The notes: generated from the letters alone by a model not told the origin. A DNA stretch of 64,000 nt from Endothia cerciana (GCA_026119935.1 JALRMH010000037.1:62001-126000); one strand, 5' to 3'; positions 33,927 through 45,723 are shown, counted from the first letter of the stretch. Program-made: numbers and translations.

Positions 33927-35261
33927 ATGGCTCAGGGAAGCATTGAGATGGACCCAGAGGGCATCGCCCTTCTAAAAGTCATGGTTACAAAATGCAACGA
34001 GCAAGCCAACTACGAAGCAATAAAGTCGACTCGGGATGGTGCCAATGGCGTCAACAACAGGAAGGAAATCGATCAGCCCAAGGGGAGTATCGATGAGACA
34101 TCCTCAAGCTCTCAGTCGTGTCCTCAGAGGACTAGCGACCAACTAGAAAGATTAGAGGACAACATGGATGACCTCGTTAATTACATCAATATTTCTGACG
34201 GTTTGGAAATGACGCGAAGCCATCGGTCCGTCAAGGAACAACCGTCTTCACCGTTATCTCGCGGTCTCACCAAAAGAAAACGGTCACCGTCGCCACCCAT
34301 CCCCTCCCCACCTCGGAAGCGGTTCCGTGCAGACACGGCAGGACCAGAGGCAAAGGACACCTTGTCGTTTGCCACTCCCTACTGTACGCCAAGTCCGGGT
34401 AACGGCACTAATACCGGCATGACGGAGCTTGAGCGTGGTCACAGAGAGGGACGTCGCCGCATGTTGTCCGTGCATTTCTCTTCAAAATGTCCGCGGAATG
34501 AGGAGACACATGGAAAGCCCCTAGAAGTGGCGACCCAACACGGGGTTGAGACCTATGACGAATTCGCGCCCGAGACCAACTCCTCAACCCAGGGTTCCCA
34601 AGAGGCTCTCGCAATACGCCGAAAGAAGGAATTCGAAACTGGAGATCTGAAGAAGAAGAGTGAGGATGATGCAGCTCGTCGAGCTAGTACGGGTCCTTCG
34701 CCGGAGAAGTATCTCATGAGAGCGAGATTTATAGCCGTTCACTACAAAGGTTACGACCACTGGAAGGGGCGGATGAGGGCAGAGCAGGCGTCGCAAGCAC
34801 AGAAGAGGGCGGCGGAAGCACGTTTAATTGAGAGAGCACATCAATTGCAAAAAGGACTTAAGTGGCAAGAAGAGGAGGAGGGAGTACGGATGGATGAACA
34901 GGTCCCAGGAGCGAACTCGTCCAATCCCCCTTGGGGTTACTCGATCCGCGAATGGGATGCCCTTACCGTCCCGGTCAAGCTGACCATACAAAGAATACTG
35001 GCAGGTCATAAAGAGGAAGGAGTACAGACAGAGCAGGAGGGACGGGAACTGCAGGATATGCAGGTGGAACATCAGGTGGGCATATATTATTCTGGAAGAG
35101 AGCAATCCGGCGCCCCGTTCCCGGCAGCTGATATACTCTTACCTCCATTTGGCTTCCCCGTGGAAGAATGGAGCGACCTGCCCGTCTCGATGAAGGTGAA
35201 TATTTTACAGGAGATAAAGATACATTGGTCGAGTTTGCAGCCTCCACGCAGGCGTCTTTAG
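33927..35261 (+). CDS. Orphan, basic, probably nuclear protein with a duplicated C-terminal motif
   Basis: Intronless, 444 aa, no recognised domain. Residues 80-140 hold a Ser/Pro-rich segment with two basic clusters, TKRKRSPSP at about 115 and PPRKRFRAD at about 129, that look like a bipartite nuclear localisation signal. Residues 240-330 are Lys/Glu/Ala-rich and likely helical (RAEQASQAQKRAAEARL). The C-terminus carries two copies of one motif, PPWGYSIREWDALTVPVKLT at 334 and PPFGFPVEEWSDLPVSMKVN at 406, separated by a Gln/Glu-rich linker. The repeat consensus is P-P-[WF]-G-[YF]-x-[IV]-x-E-W-x-x-L-x-V-x-[VM]-K-[LV]. No damage is visible. Whether the repeat binds a partner is unknown. Confidence 0.65.
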   Translation: MAQGSIEMDPEGIALLKVMVTKCNEQANYEAIKSTRDGANGVNNRKEIDQPKGSIDETSSSSQSCPQRTSDQLERLEDNMDDLVNYINISDGLEMTRSHRSVKEQPSSPLSRGLTKRKRSPSPPIPSPPRKRFRADTAGPEAKDTLSFATPYCTPSPGNGTNTGMTELERGHREGRRRMLSVHFSSKCPRNEETHGKPLEVATQHGVETYDEFAPETNSSTQGSQEALAIRRKKEFETGDLKKKSEDDAARRASTGPSPEKYLMRARFIAVHYKGYDHWKGRMRAEQASQAQKRAAEARLIERAHQLQKGLKWQEEEEGVRMDEQVPGANSSNPPWGYSIREWDALTVPVKLTIQRILAGHKEEGVQTEQEGRELQDMQVEHQVGIYYSGREQSGAPFPAADILLPPFGFPVEEWSDLPVSMKVNILQEIKIHWSSLQPPRRRL

Positions 35262-37433
35262 GATCGCCTTTTGTTGATGGTCGGTAGCAGAACTCGGTAT
35301 TACGAACCACGGGTAGGCGGAGATGTGAGACCTGGACGTGGTCCATCAGGATGAGTTGCCCAGTGCCTAGCTGTTGAAAAAAATCACTAGCATATTTAGC
35401 CTTGGCAACAAAATCATTCGCTCCCATCTCGCAGACCTCTACGTGCAAGAGGAGGTGGTTGTAATCTTGGCGGCCACGACGTCCCTTTGTAGTCTCAACC
35501 TGACCGCAGACATTTGGCGACGATGGATCGAACGTCAGCCTTGGCAGCGCAGTCAACCCCTGTACGGAATGAGAGATTGGCCAGATTGAGAGCCTTATGG
35601 GCACAAAGAATGGGGCAACAGCTGCATTTGACCACTGGGCGGCTTGGCATAGTGTAGCAAGAGTTCGTGAGATATGGACGCGCCACATTAAAAAAACAAT
35701 GCAAGGGCACGCCTTGGCAGGCAGGGACAACTTGGTATACGTGATACAAATTTGTTTATTTAAGAGCAATAGAGGCCACGGAAGGATTCTGACGAGGTTT
35801 GCGGTGAGTGAGGGTCCGGTCCGTGGCCTGAAATCGGGCGATGAGGCGAGGAAGGCCTGCTTTGCAAGACTGTTTTGATTGCTAATTCCCTTGCAGGGAA
35901 AAGGGTGGAGGGGAGGGGTTTTCAGGGAAGCATTGTCGTGGCGTCAATAAGGATGAGAGCATTGAGAAAGATCAATGAGATCCATGAACAGGTGAAACTG
36001 GGCGAGGTGGTCAGATCAGCACATATGGCTGATCAGTTCGTCGCTCAGGTCCTCCTCCACCAAGAAAGATCCGAGAAAGGCCACTTTATAGATACCAGGC
36101 GATAATTTGGCTTTTACGTTGCCATGCAACGCTCTTTACTGATGCCCGCCTAGTCAATTTGTATTAAAATCCCGATCGTGAGCCGATTTGGCTGGCAGCC
36201 AGAACCTTAAGATGCAGCCACGTGTATCGGAAGGTACCGCAAAGATGCAACAGTAACAAATGTTTGTTATTTTGGGGGGGGAGGGGAGGAAGGGGGCTGC
36301 CGACCGTGTTCTAAGTGTGAGGCCTACCGACGTGAAGCTTTCACCAAGGTCAGCAAGCTGGAAGGGAGGGGCGGGATATTATCTTGGGTGGTCATCATCT
36401 CAAGTAACAGAGTCTGGCCCACGAAACAAATTCAAATCGTGACAAGAATCATACAAGACATCGATCGGGTGTTTCTTCTATTTTCTAGCTCTATCGGTCG
36501 CCATATCAGGCCTCGATGTGGCTGACGGTACCAATGTACCGACAAGGCGTTGCGTCTTGGTAGACTGCTGATACCTATGCGTAATGACCTGCGAAGTCCG
36601 AGAAATCTCATCTCTCGGAACTGGCCGGATCAGCACTGGTTATACCAGAAAATGTGTACCTTGCAGTGCTCCAAATAACCTATAAGCTGACCTCCCGCTC
36701 TGCTGTAGCGGCGCCATCACCTTTGAACGTAGATCACGTCAGATACTTCAGATCCAGATCTCGGCTCGAGATAAGACCCACCGACAGTCCAAAAGGATGG
36801 CCGATGATAATGTGACCTAATTTATGTTGTGTATATGCCACAGGTCCTCTCATGGCTTGCGGGCCTTCTGGGTGGATTCAGCGGAAAGTTGGACTTTTTG
36901 CTCGAACTACGCCTACTCGGCGATTCGGTATGTAGTCTGCGTGCTGACGGCCATGTCGTGCATCATGTTGTGTTTCCTGAACGATACCAAACAGAAATAA
37001 CCTCCTGGCCAGCTTGACGACGACCTGCTTTCCGATCTTCAGCTTAGACGGGAAGTGTCGTCGCATCCAAAGAGTTGGGCTGAAGCTCGTGGGAGCTACC
37101 TCGTGGGGGTTAAGCCACAGTCGCATCTTGTATGCTAAGTATATAAGACCGACCCCAAGATGTAGTTCTCACACCATTCTCGAGTTCTACCATCTAGCCT
37201 AACAGCGCAGCCTGACGAATTCTTTTTCTTTTCTCTTCTTTTCTTTCTCGTTTTCCTTCCGCTCTATCGTCCTGTCTCTTGATGAGATATTAGCTCCCGG
37301 CGAGTTATTTCAAGCCCTTCATCACATTCATTCCCAAGTTTGCGAGCAGAGCCGCAGCCATTCCTTCGCCTTTACTTGCTATTTTTATTCTTGACGTTGT
37401 TGATAACGCCAGAGACATTCCTTACACTAGATA
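35262..37433. other. Intergenic region upstream of the chitinase gene
   Basis: No gene supported. A 264-aa minus-strand frame (34975-35769) overlaps the orphan gene and has no protein-like signature. The last 300 bases are the chitinase promoter and leader, with a TATA element and a long CT-rich stretch at about 37218-37262. Confidence 0.45.
37140..37147 (+). promoter_or_regulatory. TATA box of the chitinase gene
   Basis: TATATAAG lies about 290 bp before the chitinase ATG and is followed by a long pyrimidine-rich tract (TTCTTTTTCTTTTCTC-like) typical of strongly expressed fungal genes. The intervening distance implies a leader of about 250 bases. This is inferred from sequence only. Confidence 0.45.
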
Positions 37434-38574
37434 ATGAGGACACACGCATTCGCTGCTGCCGCCGCGCTGGTGGCTGGCGTAGTCAACGCCGCGCCATACA
37501 CCTCTTACCCCAGTGAGAGAATCGCCAAGCGCGCTGACCTAATGACTGGCAGCCAGGTTGCTGCCTTCTGGGGACAAAGTACCCAGGACCTCTCTGATGT
37601 CTGTGCAAGCGGCGACTACGACGTCGTCATCCTGGCTTTCCTCACTAGCCTGGTACCGCCCAAGTTGAACCTCGGTAAGGATACAGGCAAGGCAAGCAGC
37701 AAACAGTCTCAACAGTCCGGCTGGGATCTTTTTGATGCGACTGTCGCTCCTCCTGGCGGCACGAGTGTTGCCAGTCAGATCAGTGGTTGTCAGAGTAAGG
37801 GCATCAGAGTCATGATCTCGTTCGGTGGTACAACCGGAATCTCAGACGCGACGTTCTCCAGCGCCAGCGACGCAACGACGGCTGCTGCTAACCTGTGGTA
37901 AGTTTGCTTTATGGCTGTCTTACTACCCTCGGAATATGTTCATTCATCCATTCATATATGTCCATGATCCTAATGCTAAGGAGTGACTTTCATGATTCAG
38001 GAACCTCTTCCTTGGTGGCACCAACATGACCGACCTTCGACCCTTTGGCAAAGATGTCACCCTCGACGGCGTGGACTTGGATAACGAGACTGGGGACGGC
38101 AGCAACTATGATACCTTCCTCTCAACTCTGGCCGGCTACTTCAAATCGGATTCGTCCAAGACCTATTACGTGAGCGCCGATCCAATGGCTCGCGAGGTCA
38201 ATGCAGGAGATAGCACGTCGATTCCCACATCCGTCATGAAATATATCGACTTTATGAACATCCAGTTCTACAACGACGAATCGAACGAGCTTGGTGCTTC
38301 AGGCTTCAGTGATAATATTAAGGCCTGGGACACCCTGCTCAGTAGCGTTAGCCCCAGCCCTAAGCTGGTCGTCGCCATTCCCGGTGGCAAAGGTGCCGCT
38401 GACACTACCAGTTCTAAACCGGTGGACATTCAGGATGCGACCCAAATCAAGACCAGCATATCCAATATCAAGAGCATGGGCCTCAAGAATCTGGGCGGCG
38501 TGGCTATCTGGGATGCCGGCTATGCCGCTAGCAACACCGGATTTTCGGCAGCGGTGAAGGCTGCATTGTCCTGA
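37434..38574 (+). CDS. GH18 chitinase, secreted
   Basis: Glycoside hydrolase family 18 endochitinase of the short (class III-like) type, which cuts beta-1,4-GlcNAc polymers. Exons are 37434-37897 and 38001-38574 with a 103-bp intron (GTAAGT...TTCAG) that joins NLW to NLFLGG. The product is 345 aa. A signal peptide covers about residues 1-19 and a Kex2-like KR site (IAKR) sits at 32-33, so a short propeptide is likely. The substrate motif SFGG is at 129-132 and the catalytic DxxDxDxE reads DGVDLDNE at 177-184, with Glu184 as acid/base. The C-terminal strand ends GGVAIWDAGYA. No chitin-binding module or GPI signal is seen. All key residues are intact, so activity is expected, in wall remodelling or attack on other fungi or insects. 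Confidence 0.93.
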
Positions 38575-39839
38575 TTTCGAGCGGTCTGGAGACCTCTACG
38601 GTCGTTGGAAATCTTCTACCAGTGCATCAATTGGACAGCGCACTGTTATTCCATGATCGTCATCTCGCTCAGTGTAACAAATACCTGACCTACACACCAC
38701 ATGGAACCTCTCCAATCTCGTCAGAGATATTCTTGTACCAGACATTCGCTTCAACGGCGTCTGAGCTTTCTTCGTCACGCCATATACTTTGTTTGGCAAT
38801 TGTTCTCGTTTGTGTTTCTGATTTTGACATAGCAGTATATAAGGAGAAAGAGATGGCTCCATGATCTATATCCTAACGGTCCCTTATTTTAAGTGCACTT
38901 GCTATTGGGATTGGTTGGGGCATGGAGAAATGAGGAGTTTCGGTGTTATAACGAGGTCTGCATTTTACATGGTTGAATGAACTCTATGAAGAATACTCAC
39001 CAATCTCATGCCATTCTGGGTATTGGCCGTCCTGTGCATGATCACTAAAGCCCAGAAGCTCCTTTTGTCCCTCGAGAGCACTCGACGGGCCTGCTGGGAG
39101 AGTTGTGTGTTGTGGAATGTGTGCTTGTCCCTAGATCATCTCATGTACAAGTGCAGCCCTCTTTGTGGGATGTGCACTAGCAATTCAAGCAGAAGATCTT
39201 TGAGCCAGGGCGTCAAGCGGTAGATTATAGCCTAGTTCATATCTATATAGTCTCATAAGTTAATCGCCGTAATTGAGCTGTCGGTATCCTACCACCAAAA
39301 GATCTATTTGCACTGATAGGAGCTATCCAGCTGATCTTGTATGACTCTGCAGTGAGCATGATTACTCATAGCTCAAATTTGCATTTCAATAGATAACCAT
39401 ACAACCACAAGACACAAGACGTTGAAAAACAAGAAACCAATTATGATTACGAGGCTTTGCACTGCAATTTCTTAGAAAAGCAATGTACCCTCTCATACGT
39501 TGGGGACGAAGTGTTCTGGAAGATGAGTGTCGACACGCGTGTTTGACCGGCGTAGGAAGAGGATAGTCAGTCGAGGATATGATCGCCGTGAGCTATGTTA
39601 CTTAAGTCTGCACAAGGATCTTCCTAAGGCCGACATCATCTGGAATATATTTCTCACTCTTCTTCAACACATCTCTCATACCGAGCCCACCTTATATCCC
39701 CTCGCAATCCGAACCAATCTCACGCCTTTTCTATTGTTCTAAACTTTGGATCAGGAGACATCCAAAGACGAATACCCGCGACTTCTGCTAAGGATATAAT
39801 CCCACTCCATACGCAACCGCAGCCCAGTCGCGGACTACG
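38575..39839. other. Intergenic region
   Basis: No gene supported. AT-rich from about 39200 to 39480. Small open frames near 38600-38860 lie in the 3' flank of the chitinase gene. Confidence 0.4.
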
Positions 39840-40250
39840 ATGACTTTCTACGTGAGCAGAGTTACAGTAACACGTGCCATTTGTTCCATGTTACTTGTCA
39901 TGTCGTTGTCATTGCTTATTCTCGCGCTCGTTCGGCTCTGCAGCAAAAGACGGGCTTCTGTCGGCGAGGAATTTCCCAGAGATGCGTGGCCACGGGGATC
40001 GCGTGCGCCATACAGACCGCGAAATGGCTACGACGTCCGTCCAGACGGCCCTGCCTTCGAGCTCGGTAGCATGCCTGCGCAACCTGCTTTGACGCATCCT
40101 GGACCCAGCCAGAGCGGTGGGCAGCCGACAGGTAATGGCAATGCTGCTATCTCCCGCCCACAGCCAGCTGCGCAGCCCAATGCGCTGGCTCAGACCCCAA
40201 GCCCGCCCGATTACGACGAGATTGTTGCTCGACCGCGCGAATTTGTCTGA
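39840..40250 (+). CDS. Small single-pass membrane protein with PPxY motif
   Basis: Intronless, 136 aa, no known family. Residues about 12-34 (ICSMLLVMSLSLLILALVRL) form one hydrophobic helix followed by the positive stop CSKRR, which suggests a type-I/III topology with a cytosolic tail. The tail of about 100 residues is Pro/Gln/Gly-rich and disordered-looking. It ends with TPSPPDYDEIVA; PPDY at residues 122-125 is a PPxY motif, the ligand for WW domains, as used by Rsp5/NEDD4-type ubiquitin ligase adaptors. By analogy it could be an adaptor that recruits the ligase to a membrane, but this is inference. Size and location leave some chance that it is not a real gene. Confidence 0.55.
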   Translation: MTFYVSRVTVTRAICSMLLVMSLSLLILALVRLCSKRRASVGEEFPRDAWPRGSRAPYRPRNGYDVRPDGPAFELGSMPAQPALTHPGPSQSGGQPTGNGNAAISRPQPAAQPNALAQTPSPPDYDEIVARPREFV

Positions 40251-40911
40251 CACCGGCATCCTGCTTGTCGACCACCCCCCCCCTTTTCTTTCATTCTTCT
40301 TTTCTTCCACAAACACTACCATATCAACACCAGCTCTTGATATCATGGGACAAACCGAGTATGTACCGCCGTGCTTCTATTCAAACGCAATTACGAGATT
40401 GTGACAGCCTTCTGATCCGTCATCAAGCCAGATATTCCATCCAAAAGATTGGTCAAGTCTTTTATGAGGTGGACGGTCTCCTGTGTTCAGCACCCGGCAC
40501 GACATGAAGACCAGGGCTGTCGGCTTATTCATCTCTTCTAAGCGTTGACCTTATGAAGCTGCAATAGTTTGGGGGATGGTCGAGAAACTTTGCGGAACGT
40601 GCTTGAAGATACAAATTCACAGACGGGAATCGGACAACGACAGAAATAGTGAACGGCGGCACGAATGCCCTCAAGTTACAATCACAGCCTCCACTTGCTA
40701 CTTATGAGCTTTGACTATCTAAGGCTGGTCCAACAGACCCTTTTTCAAGTTGAGTGCAGGGAGAAAGGTTCAGGGAGTACTACCCTCAGCGTATAAGCAT
40801 AAATTGACTTCCGCTCCTTCTCGTCCGCCTCGCAAATGTGCCTCTGATTTGCCCTCACTGCTACTTCATGATCTCCATGCAGGGAATTCATCCCGTGCGA
40901 AAAGTAGTTCC
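40251..40911. other. Intergenic region between convergent genes
   Basis: No gene seen. Includes a C9 tract at 40275-40283 followed by a T/C-rich stretch. Holds both 3' flanks. Confidence 0.4.
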
Positions 40912-41655
40912 TCACTGCAACATCATCCTTGACACGAAAGGCGAAAATCGTCCCCACGGCAGGTGAGGCTCACTTTGGCGATCACAGCAGCACTTGAACC
41001 CGTGGTACTCGAAATAATCCCTACCATACCATGTAAATATCTGGTCACCCTTTCGGATCGCCCTCTTCGCGCGGAATGCCATCACATATCGCCCGCCATA
41101 CACGAAAGGGACAGCCTCGACGTTCTCGTTGCAGTGGTGGTTCATGAACGCGGTCCAGTTGTGAAACCAACGGCCGTTGATCGCATACCTACCATCCACG
41201 TGGTACGTGTAAGCCTTCTGCGCTGCGGTCAGGTGTGCGTCATACGGCACGATCTCCCCGAGATACTCTCCCAGGAGGGTCCCGGCTGGGATGTGCTCAG
41301 TGGCAAAGATGCCCTTGCCCATCATACCCGCGCCTCTCACCTCCGTGACACGATCCCCGTAGGCCGCGACTTGCTCGCGGAAGTAATCGATGCAGACCTG
41401 GCCGGCGCAGTCGCCCCCGGCTTGTCCGCAGACGCCGCAGATACGATAGTGCGTGTCTAGCTTGAGAATTACCTCCGCCGTCCTGTAACTCTCTGGTAAG
41501 GCGGTCCACTTGGCGGTATCAATGCAATATCCAGTGATCTTCCTGCCGAGAGATGAGGTACCGGCATTGTGCACCTGCATGTTTCCTACATGGTCTTTAT
41601 ATCGAAAAACTGTGGACGCTTGTGATGCCGGCGTCTTCGCAAAGCCTTTTGCCAT
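40912..41655 (-). CDS. SET-domain protein (putative lysine methyltransferase)
   Basis: Intronless on the minus strand, 247 aa from the ATG at 41655. The SET fold is clear: GAGMMGKGIFATEHIPAGTL followed by LGEYLGEIV, the core FMNHHCNENV at 170-179 (family form RFxNHxCxPN), then AFRAKRAIRKGDQIFTWYGR with the invariant Tyr at 210. A Cys-rich group upstream (C73, C76, C83, C88) resembles a reduced pre-SET zinc cluster, and a CCC triplet after FEYHGFK is a post-SET-like end. The protein is short and has no extra chromatin-reader domain, so it may methylate histones or other proteins; the substrate cannot be read from sequence. No lesion is visible. Confidence 0.85.
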   Translation of the reverse strand: MAKGFAKTPASQASTVFRYKDHVGNMQVHNAGTSSLGRKITGYCIDTAKWTALPESYRTAEVILKLDTHYRICGVCGQAGGDCAGQVCIDYFREQVAAYGDRVTEVRGAGMMGKGIFATEHIPAGTLLGEYLGEIVPYDAHLTAAQKAYTYHVDGRYAINGRWFHNWTAFMNHHCNENVEAVPFVYGGRYVMAFRAKRAIRKGDQIFTWYGRDYFEYHGFKCCCDRQSEPHLPWGRFSPFVSRMMLQ

Positions 41656-42230
41656 GCTGTTGCTATAGTATGCTGTCAAATTGACGAAAATACTATCTTG
41701 TTCCTGATATGTGATTAGTTGATTGAGTGGGATCTGGCTGATTGCCTTGGTTAAGCTAAGACTCGAGACTCGTCGCTCGCAGGCATGGGCTTATGGGGAT
41801 GTGTCCGACTTTTGTTGTACTCCGGAAGCCATGCTTGGTCCTTTCGCACTTGGGAACGTCCAGAAGGTCCAATATGTCGTTGCCTTTGTGGTGTTGTGGT
41901 GTATGTTTGAAAGACTGGGAGTGTATCTAATTCCGTTGCCGAATGCGAGTGGCTTGTCAGTTTCAGGGTTACTTTGTTCTATTATGTGCCCAAATTCCAT
42001 TGTCACCTACACAAATGCTTTTTGTGTGAGATAACACCTCAAAGACACGGTAATTATGTTCAGAGTGTGTTCTTGATGCGATATTACCACACACATCTAC
42101 CTAGAGAAAGCTTACCCCCCCCCCCCCCGACTCCCCAAAAAACCCCTTTACTACGTGCACCGCCCAGCAGGAGACGCCTCGAACTATCTGGCTTCACGCT
42201 GCAAATAGCTCGCCGAATACCGCCAGGAGA
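41656..42230. other. Intergenic region with C14 tract
   Basis: No gene seen. C14 run at 42115-42128 near the 3' end of the CBM9-like gene. Region also carries the SET gene promoter next to 41656. Confidence 0.4.
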
Positions 42231-43169
42231 TTATACAAAGTTGATGTGACCAAAGTATGGGGTCATGTGGAAGTTGATCTCGTCGGGCGGGCTCCAGGCA
42301 CCGTAATACTGGGTGGGGAAGAGCTCCGCTGAGGTGACGGTACGGAAGAAGTTCATTCGCCAGTGCGTACCCTTCGCCTCACCTTCGTCGACGTTGAAAA
42401 ATCCCAGAGGGATCTGCACGTGGGAATACCACAGATCCTCGGACCTGACTATGGTCGTGTTGGCGGTGAGCTTGTCTGCGACCAGGTCGGTGATGTAGGC
42501 CGTGGTGAAGGCTGCACCGGTGGCGCGGACCTTGGAGGGGTTATAAATCCATGCGGAGAACGTGACGTTGTTGGGGGCCACTTCGAACTCGAGATAGGTC
42601 TCGGGGTCGTTGACGCCCCTGTACTGTCATGGTGGGTTGCGTCAATGGCTTATCTTTTCGGGCTTCCTCCCGTGAAGAAGGAAACGAGTCATTCACGCGA
42701 GAATGCGCCGTGTTTGAGGGCACGGGGCCACCGGAGCGTAATCGCGACCGTGTTCATCTTCAAGCTTCAGGAAAGGAGCAAAGACTTACGATGAATGCTT
42801 CCATCACCTCATAGTCGTAAATATCACCGTTGGTCGGGACGCTGGCGTTGTCTGTGGTGGCCTTGGTCAGTCGGCTGCTGACGGGCGGGGTATCCCGGTA
42901 GGAGCTGTGGGCCTACAGTAGAAATACTCCTCCTGCAAAGCGGTGAAGGTGATGCGGATGAAATTGTCGTCGTAGCAGAGGGCGGCTTCCGTCAGAGGGA
43001 AGACGGCGGTGTCATTATTAGGCACAGAGGTGTTGTAAGTAACGCTGGCAACGGCAGGACACTCGGGCACGTCCAGACAAGGGACCTCGAGACCGCGTGC
43101 AATCTTTTGAGGTCGGGCCGAGACAGCCGCCGCCGCACCCAGGCTTAGAAAGGCGAGAAGGACACGCAT
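42231..43169 (-). CDS. Secreted CBM9-like carbohydrate-binding protein
   Basis: Three exons on the minus strand: 43169-42917, 42851-42790 and 42623-42231. Introns are 65 bp (42852-42916) and 166 bp (42624-42789); both have GT-AG ends, and splicing rebuilds FYYNASVPTNGDIYDYEVME and AFIYRGVNDPETYLEFEVAP. The product is 235 aa with signal peptide MRVLLAFLSLGAAAAVSA. The mature part has the layout of the family 9 carbohydrate-binding-like fold seen in fungal secreted proteins (YLEFEVAPNN, HVQIPLGFFNV, THWRMNFFRTVTS, WSPPDEINFHMTPYFG). Such proteins are usually linked to plant-wall or sugar binding; the ligand is unknown. No enzyme domain is fused. The first intron is short but normal for this genome. 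Confidence 0.82.
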
Positions 43170-45086
43170 GTTCAAATGAGGCAGAGGACCGGTGAGGTTT
43201 GGCGAAGTTGCTGTGCCTAGTACGCTGGAGGAGGTGGAGTTGTAATGGCAGCTACAAAGAGACGCGCTGAAAGGTTGGGAACTTGGCAGCGACTTCGTAG
43301 CAATATATAATCGAGGCTTGGAGTGTGACGTTGCCGAGCAGCGGTTCCTACCTTGTCTTAGATTGTTCACCGCGTCTTGTGATTCACACATTGGACCTGA
43401 AGGATCACTTGGCAGGGCTCTAGTGAGATTTTTACGTCCCCTTTGGGATGAAGCCCAGGCCGGGGGATCTTGCTGACAGCTAAGTCCGGTTGCGACGCTG
43501 CGAGCCGATGTTGTAGTGTCCGATCTGCTCCTGTCCACAATACGAGAATTGATAAAAATGTTATAGTAGGGTAGGGGAGATGAAATTCGGCTATAGGAAG
43601 TATTCTCTCAAGTATAAACCTCCGAAAATATTGTACGGTACCAGGGTGGAGACATTGACGATGCACTCGCTGAGAGAGTGGACAGGAACCTCTCACCTGG
43701 GTGCCGCTAAGACTCTAGACATCGCTAGGTTCATGGGACAGCTCAACGCGCATCTCGAAAAAGAATGAGTGAGCCATCCCTTTTGCATGCGAAGAGGCCA
43801 ATATGGCAACATCGCTATGCTTAAATAAAGCAAGGGAAGGCTGACGGCCGTAGCTCGACGTCATACGCCGGGCCCTATCACGGAAGCCGCAAAAAGCAAG
43901 CACCAGCACAGTCTAATTATTAAGAGCGCAATACTTCCAAGACCAGTTTCCTGCCCTCATAAATAGTAGAGCAACTGTCGAAGCAGCCATACCCGTCACA
44001 AGCGCTGAATACCAAGCCAATGCAATCTGGCGTCATGGCCGTCTCTAATCGTTTGAAGTCTGACATGGCTCTCTTAACCCCGATCTTATTCTCCAGCTCT
44101 GGCATTCTTACATTCGCTTGAGCGGCGTGAAAGGCGCGTACGGAAACACCATCGCCTTATCTATCCACCCCGGCGGCTCAACCACCGTCCTTTGGTGAGA
44201 GAAGCAGTCAGCGGCACGCGGACCATGGTGAGCTCCGTTTGCGCACTATTACATCAAGCTATGGGTACAAGATGCTAATGAGAAGCTTGACATGGTGGGT
44301 CTATGTGGGAGTCTCTCTAAGGAAGACCACCTCCACAACTTAAGACCTTCTACAACGGATACAGAATGATACACCTCTCTAGCAACTATGGGGAAATCCT
44401 GGCCGGGAAGAGGAGGATACGGGTGAAGGAGGCCTTTCTCCTTTAGGATCAGCGCAAAGTGAAGTGAGGCATGAGATAAGTCATGCTGTTGGTTCACTAT
44501 GAAGCTCTAAACTGCCAGTCAGGCCGAGGATATGGCTCATGACCGCTCAGCAGGACTGCATTATTTCTTGATGCTACCAAGGTACGACAGACCTACAGGG
44601 CTGTCTTACATGTGGATTATTAGGCCCTCTATCCAGGCTGAAAGCCGAACTCTACGCCTTAAAGTCGTCCGGTGGAACATCTGTAACACCAGGAGCTGTT
44701 TTCTAGGTAGAAGCATATGTCCGAGAACTAGCGAAATAAGGACAAAGGGCAGCCGCTCTGTTGAGAAGGGTTATATAGAATGATCATCACCTGCGCCTGA
44801 CGGCCAATCGTCCTACATGGACTTTGCCGAGGAGCGGATCCTTGTTTTCACATTAAAAGCTCTGAGCTAAGTTTCGAATACAAAAGAATCGTGGAGGGTT
44901 CTAGAGGAGGCCAAGAGTTATTGTTTTGGACATCTCCGGGTTTTCATCAGGCTGAAAAGCAGTCGAGGCTGTTCCCATAGATCGTGAGCGCAGGGCCAAA
45001 CCCAGTATTGGCCATGTGAACGCGACGGTCAGCTGTGGATAGTGGCTGGTTGTCCGTTTGGATCAATACGAGGGACATCCGCCTCC
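43170..45086. other. Intergenic region
   Basis: No gene supported. Contains the CBM9-like gene promoter. Several short open frames between 43400 and 44900 lack protein-like character. Confidence 0.35.
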
Positions 45087-45321
45087 TCACTTCTCCACAT
45101 GGAATCTCCATGTATCACCCGCGAAGCTGAAATCCATCTTCAAGGCCTTGGCCATCTTTTCCAGCTCCTCCTTTGACAACAGCTCACCGGTAGAGCCTCT
45201 GCCGATACGCTCGTCCTGGTCCAAGCCATAGGAGAGCGACGGCAAGATCGACGTCTTCCATAGCACGACTCTCTTGTCCTTTGTCCTACGATACCCAGGC
45301 ACCACGACCACCGCGAGCAGA

Positions 45322-45357
45322 AGCGCGGTGAGCGCGGTGAGCGCGGTGAGCGCGGTG
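45322..45357 (-). repeat. Four perfect copies of a 9-bp tandem repeat in a coding membrane segment
   Basis: AGCGCGGTG is repeated four times (plus strand). On the minus strand it encodes Thr-Ala-Leu units inside the predicted transmembrane helix of the membrane protein at 45087-46560. Confidence 0.95.
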
Positions 45358-45723
45358 ATGATAGCCGTAAAGAGCAGCCACTCCCAGACAAATCTCGTGT
45401 ACACCTCGGGGCACAATGGCGTGGCCGAGACGGACGCAGGGTTTCCCATCCCAGTCGGTGCCGATGGTGCGCAGGTGCGTGGCCATGCTGTCCGCGATGC
45501 CCTGGACGAACTGGCTGATGGTGTCCACCGTGGAATCGCGGTTGTTGTAGATGGTTGCGGCCCACCATGTGTCGGTGCAGACTATATCCGTGTAGTTGGG
45601 GGTAGCGTAACAGTCTCCGTCGGTTGGTGATGAGAGCTGGGACGTTCCGGAGTCAACAAGGGCCTGGGCCCATAATTCTGGGAGCCCGTAAAGGCAATGC
45701 TTCCCGTCGGTGATGGAGATATT

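Noticed and set aside
34975..35769. 264-aa minus-strand open frame
   Set aside because: Half of it is antisense to the orphan gene at 33927-35261; no domain or signal seen in the rest.
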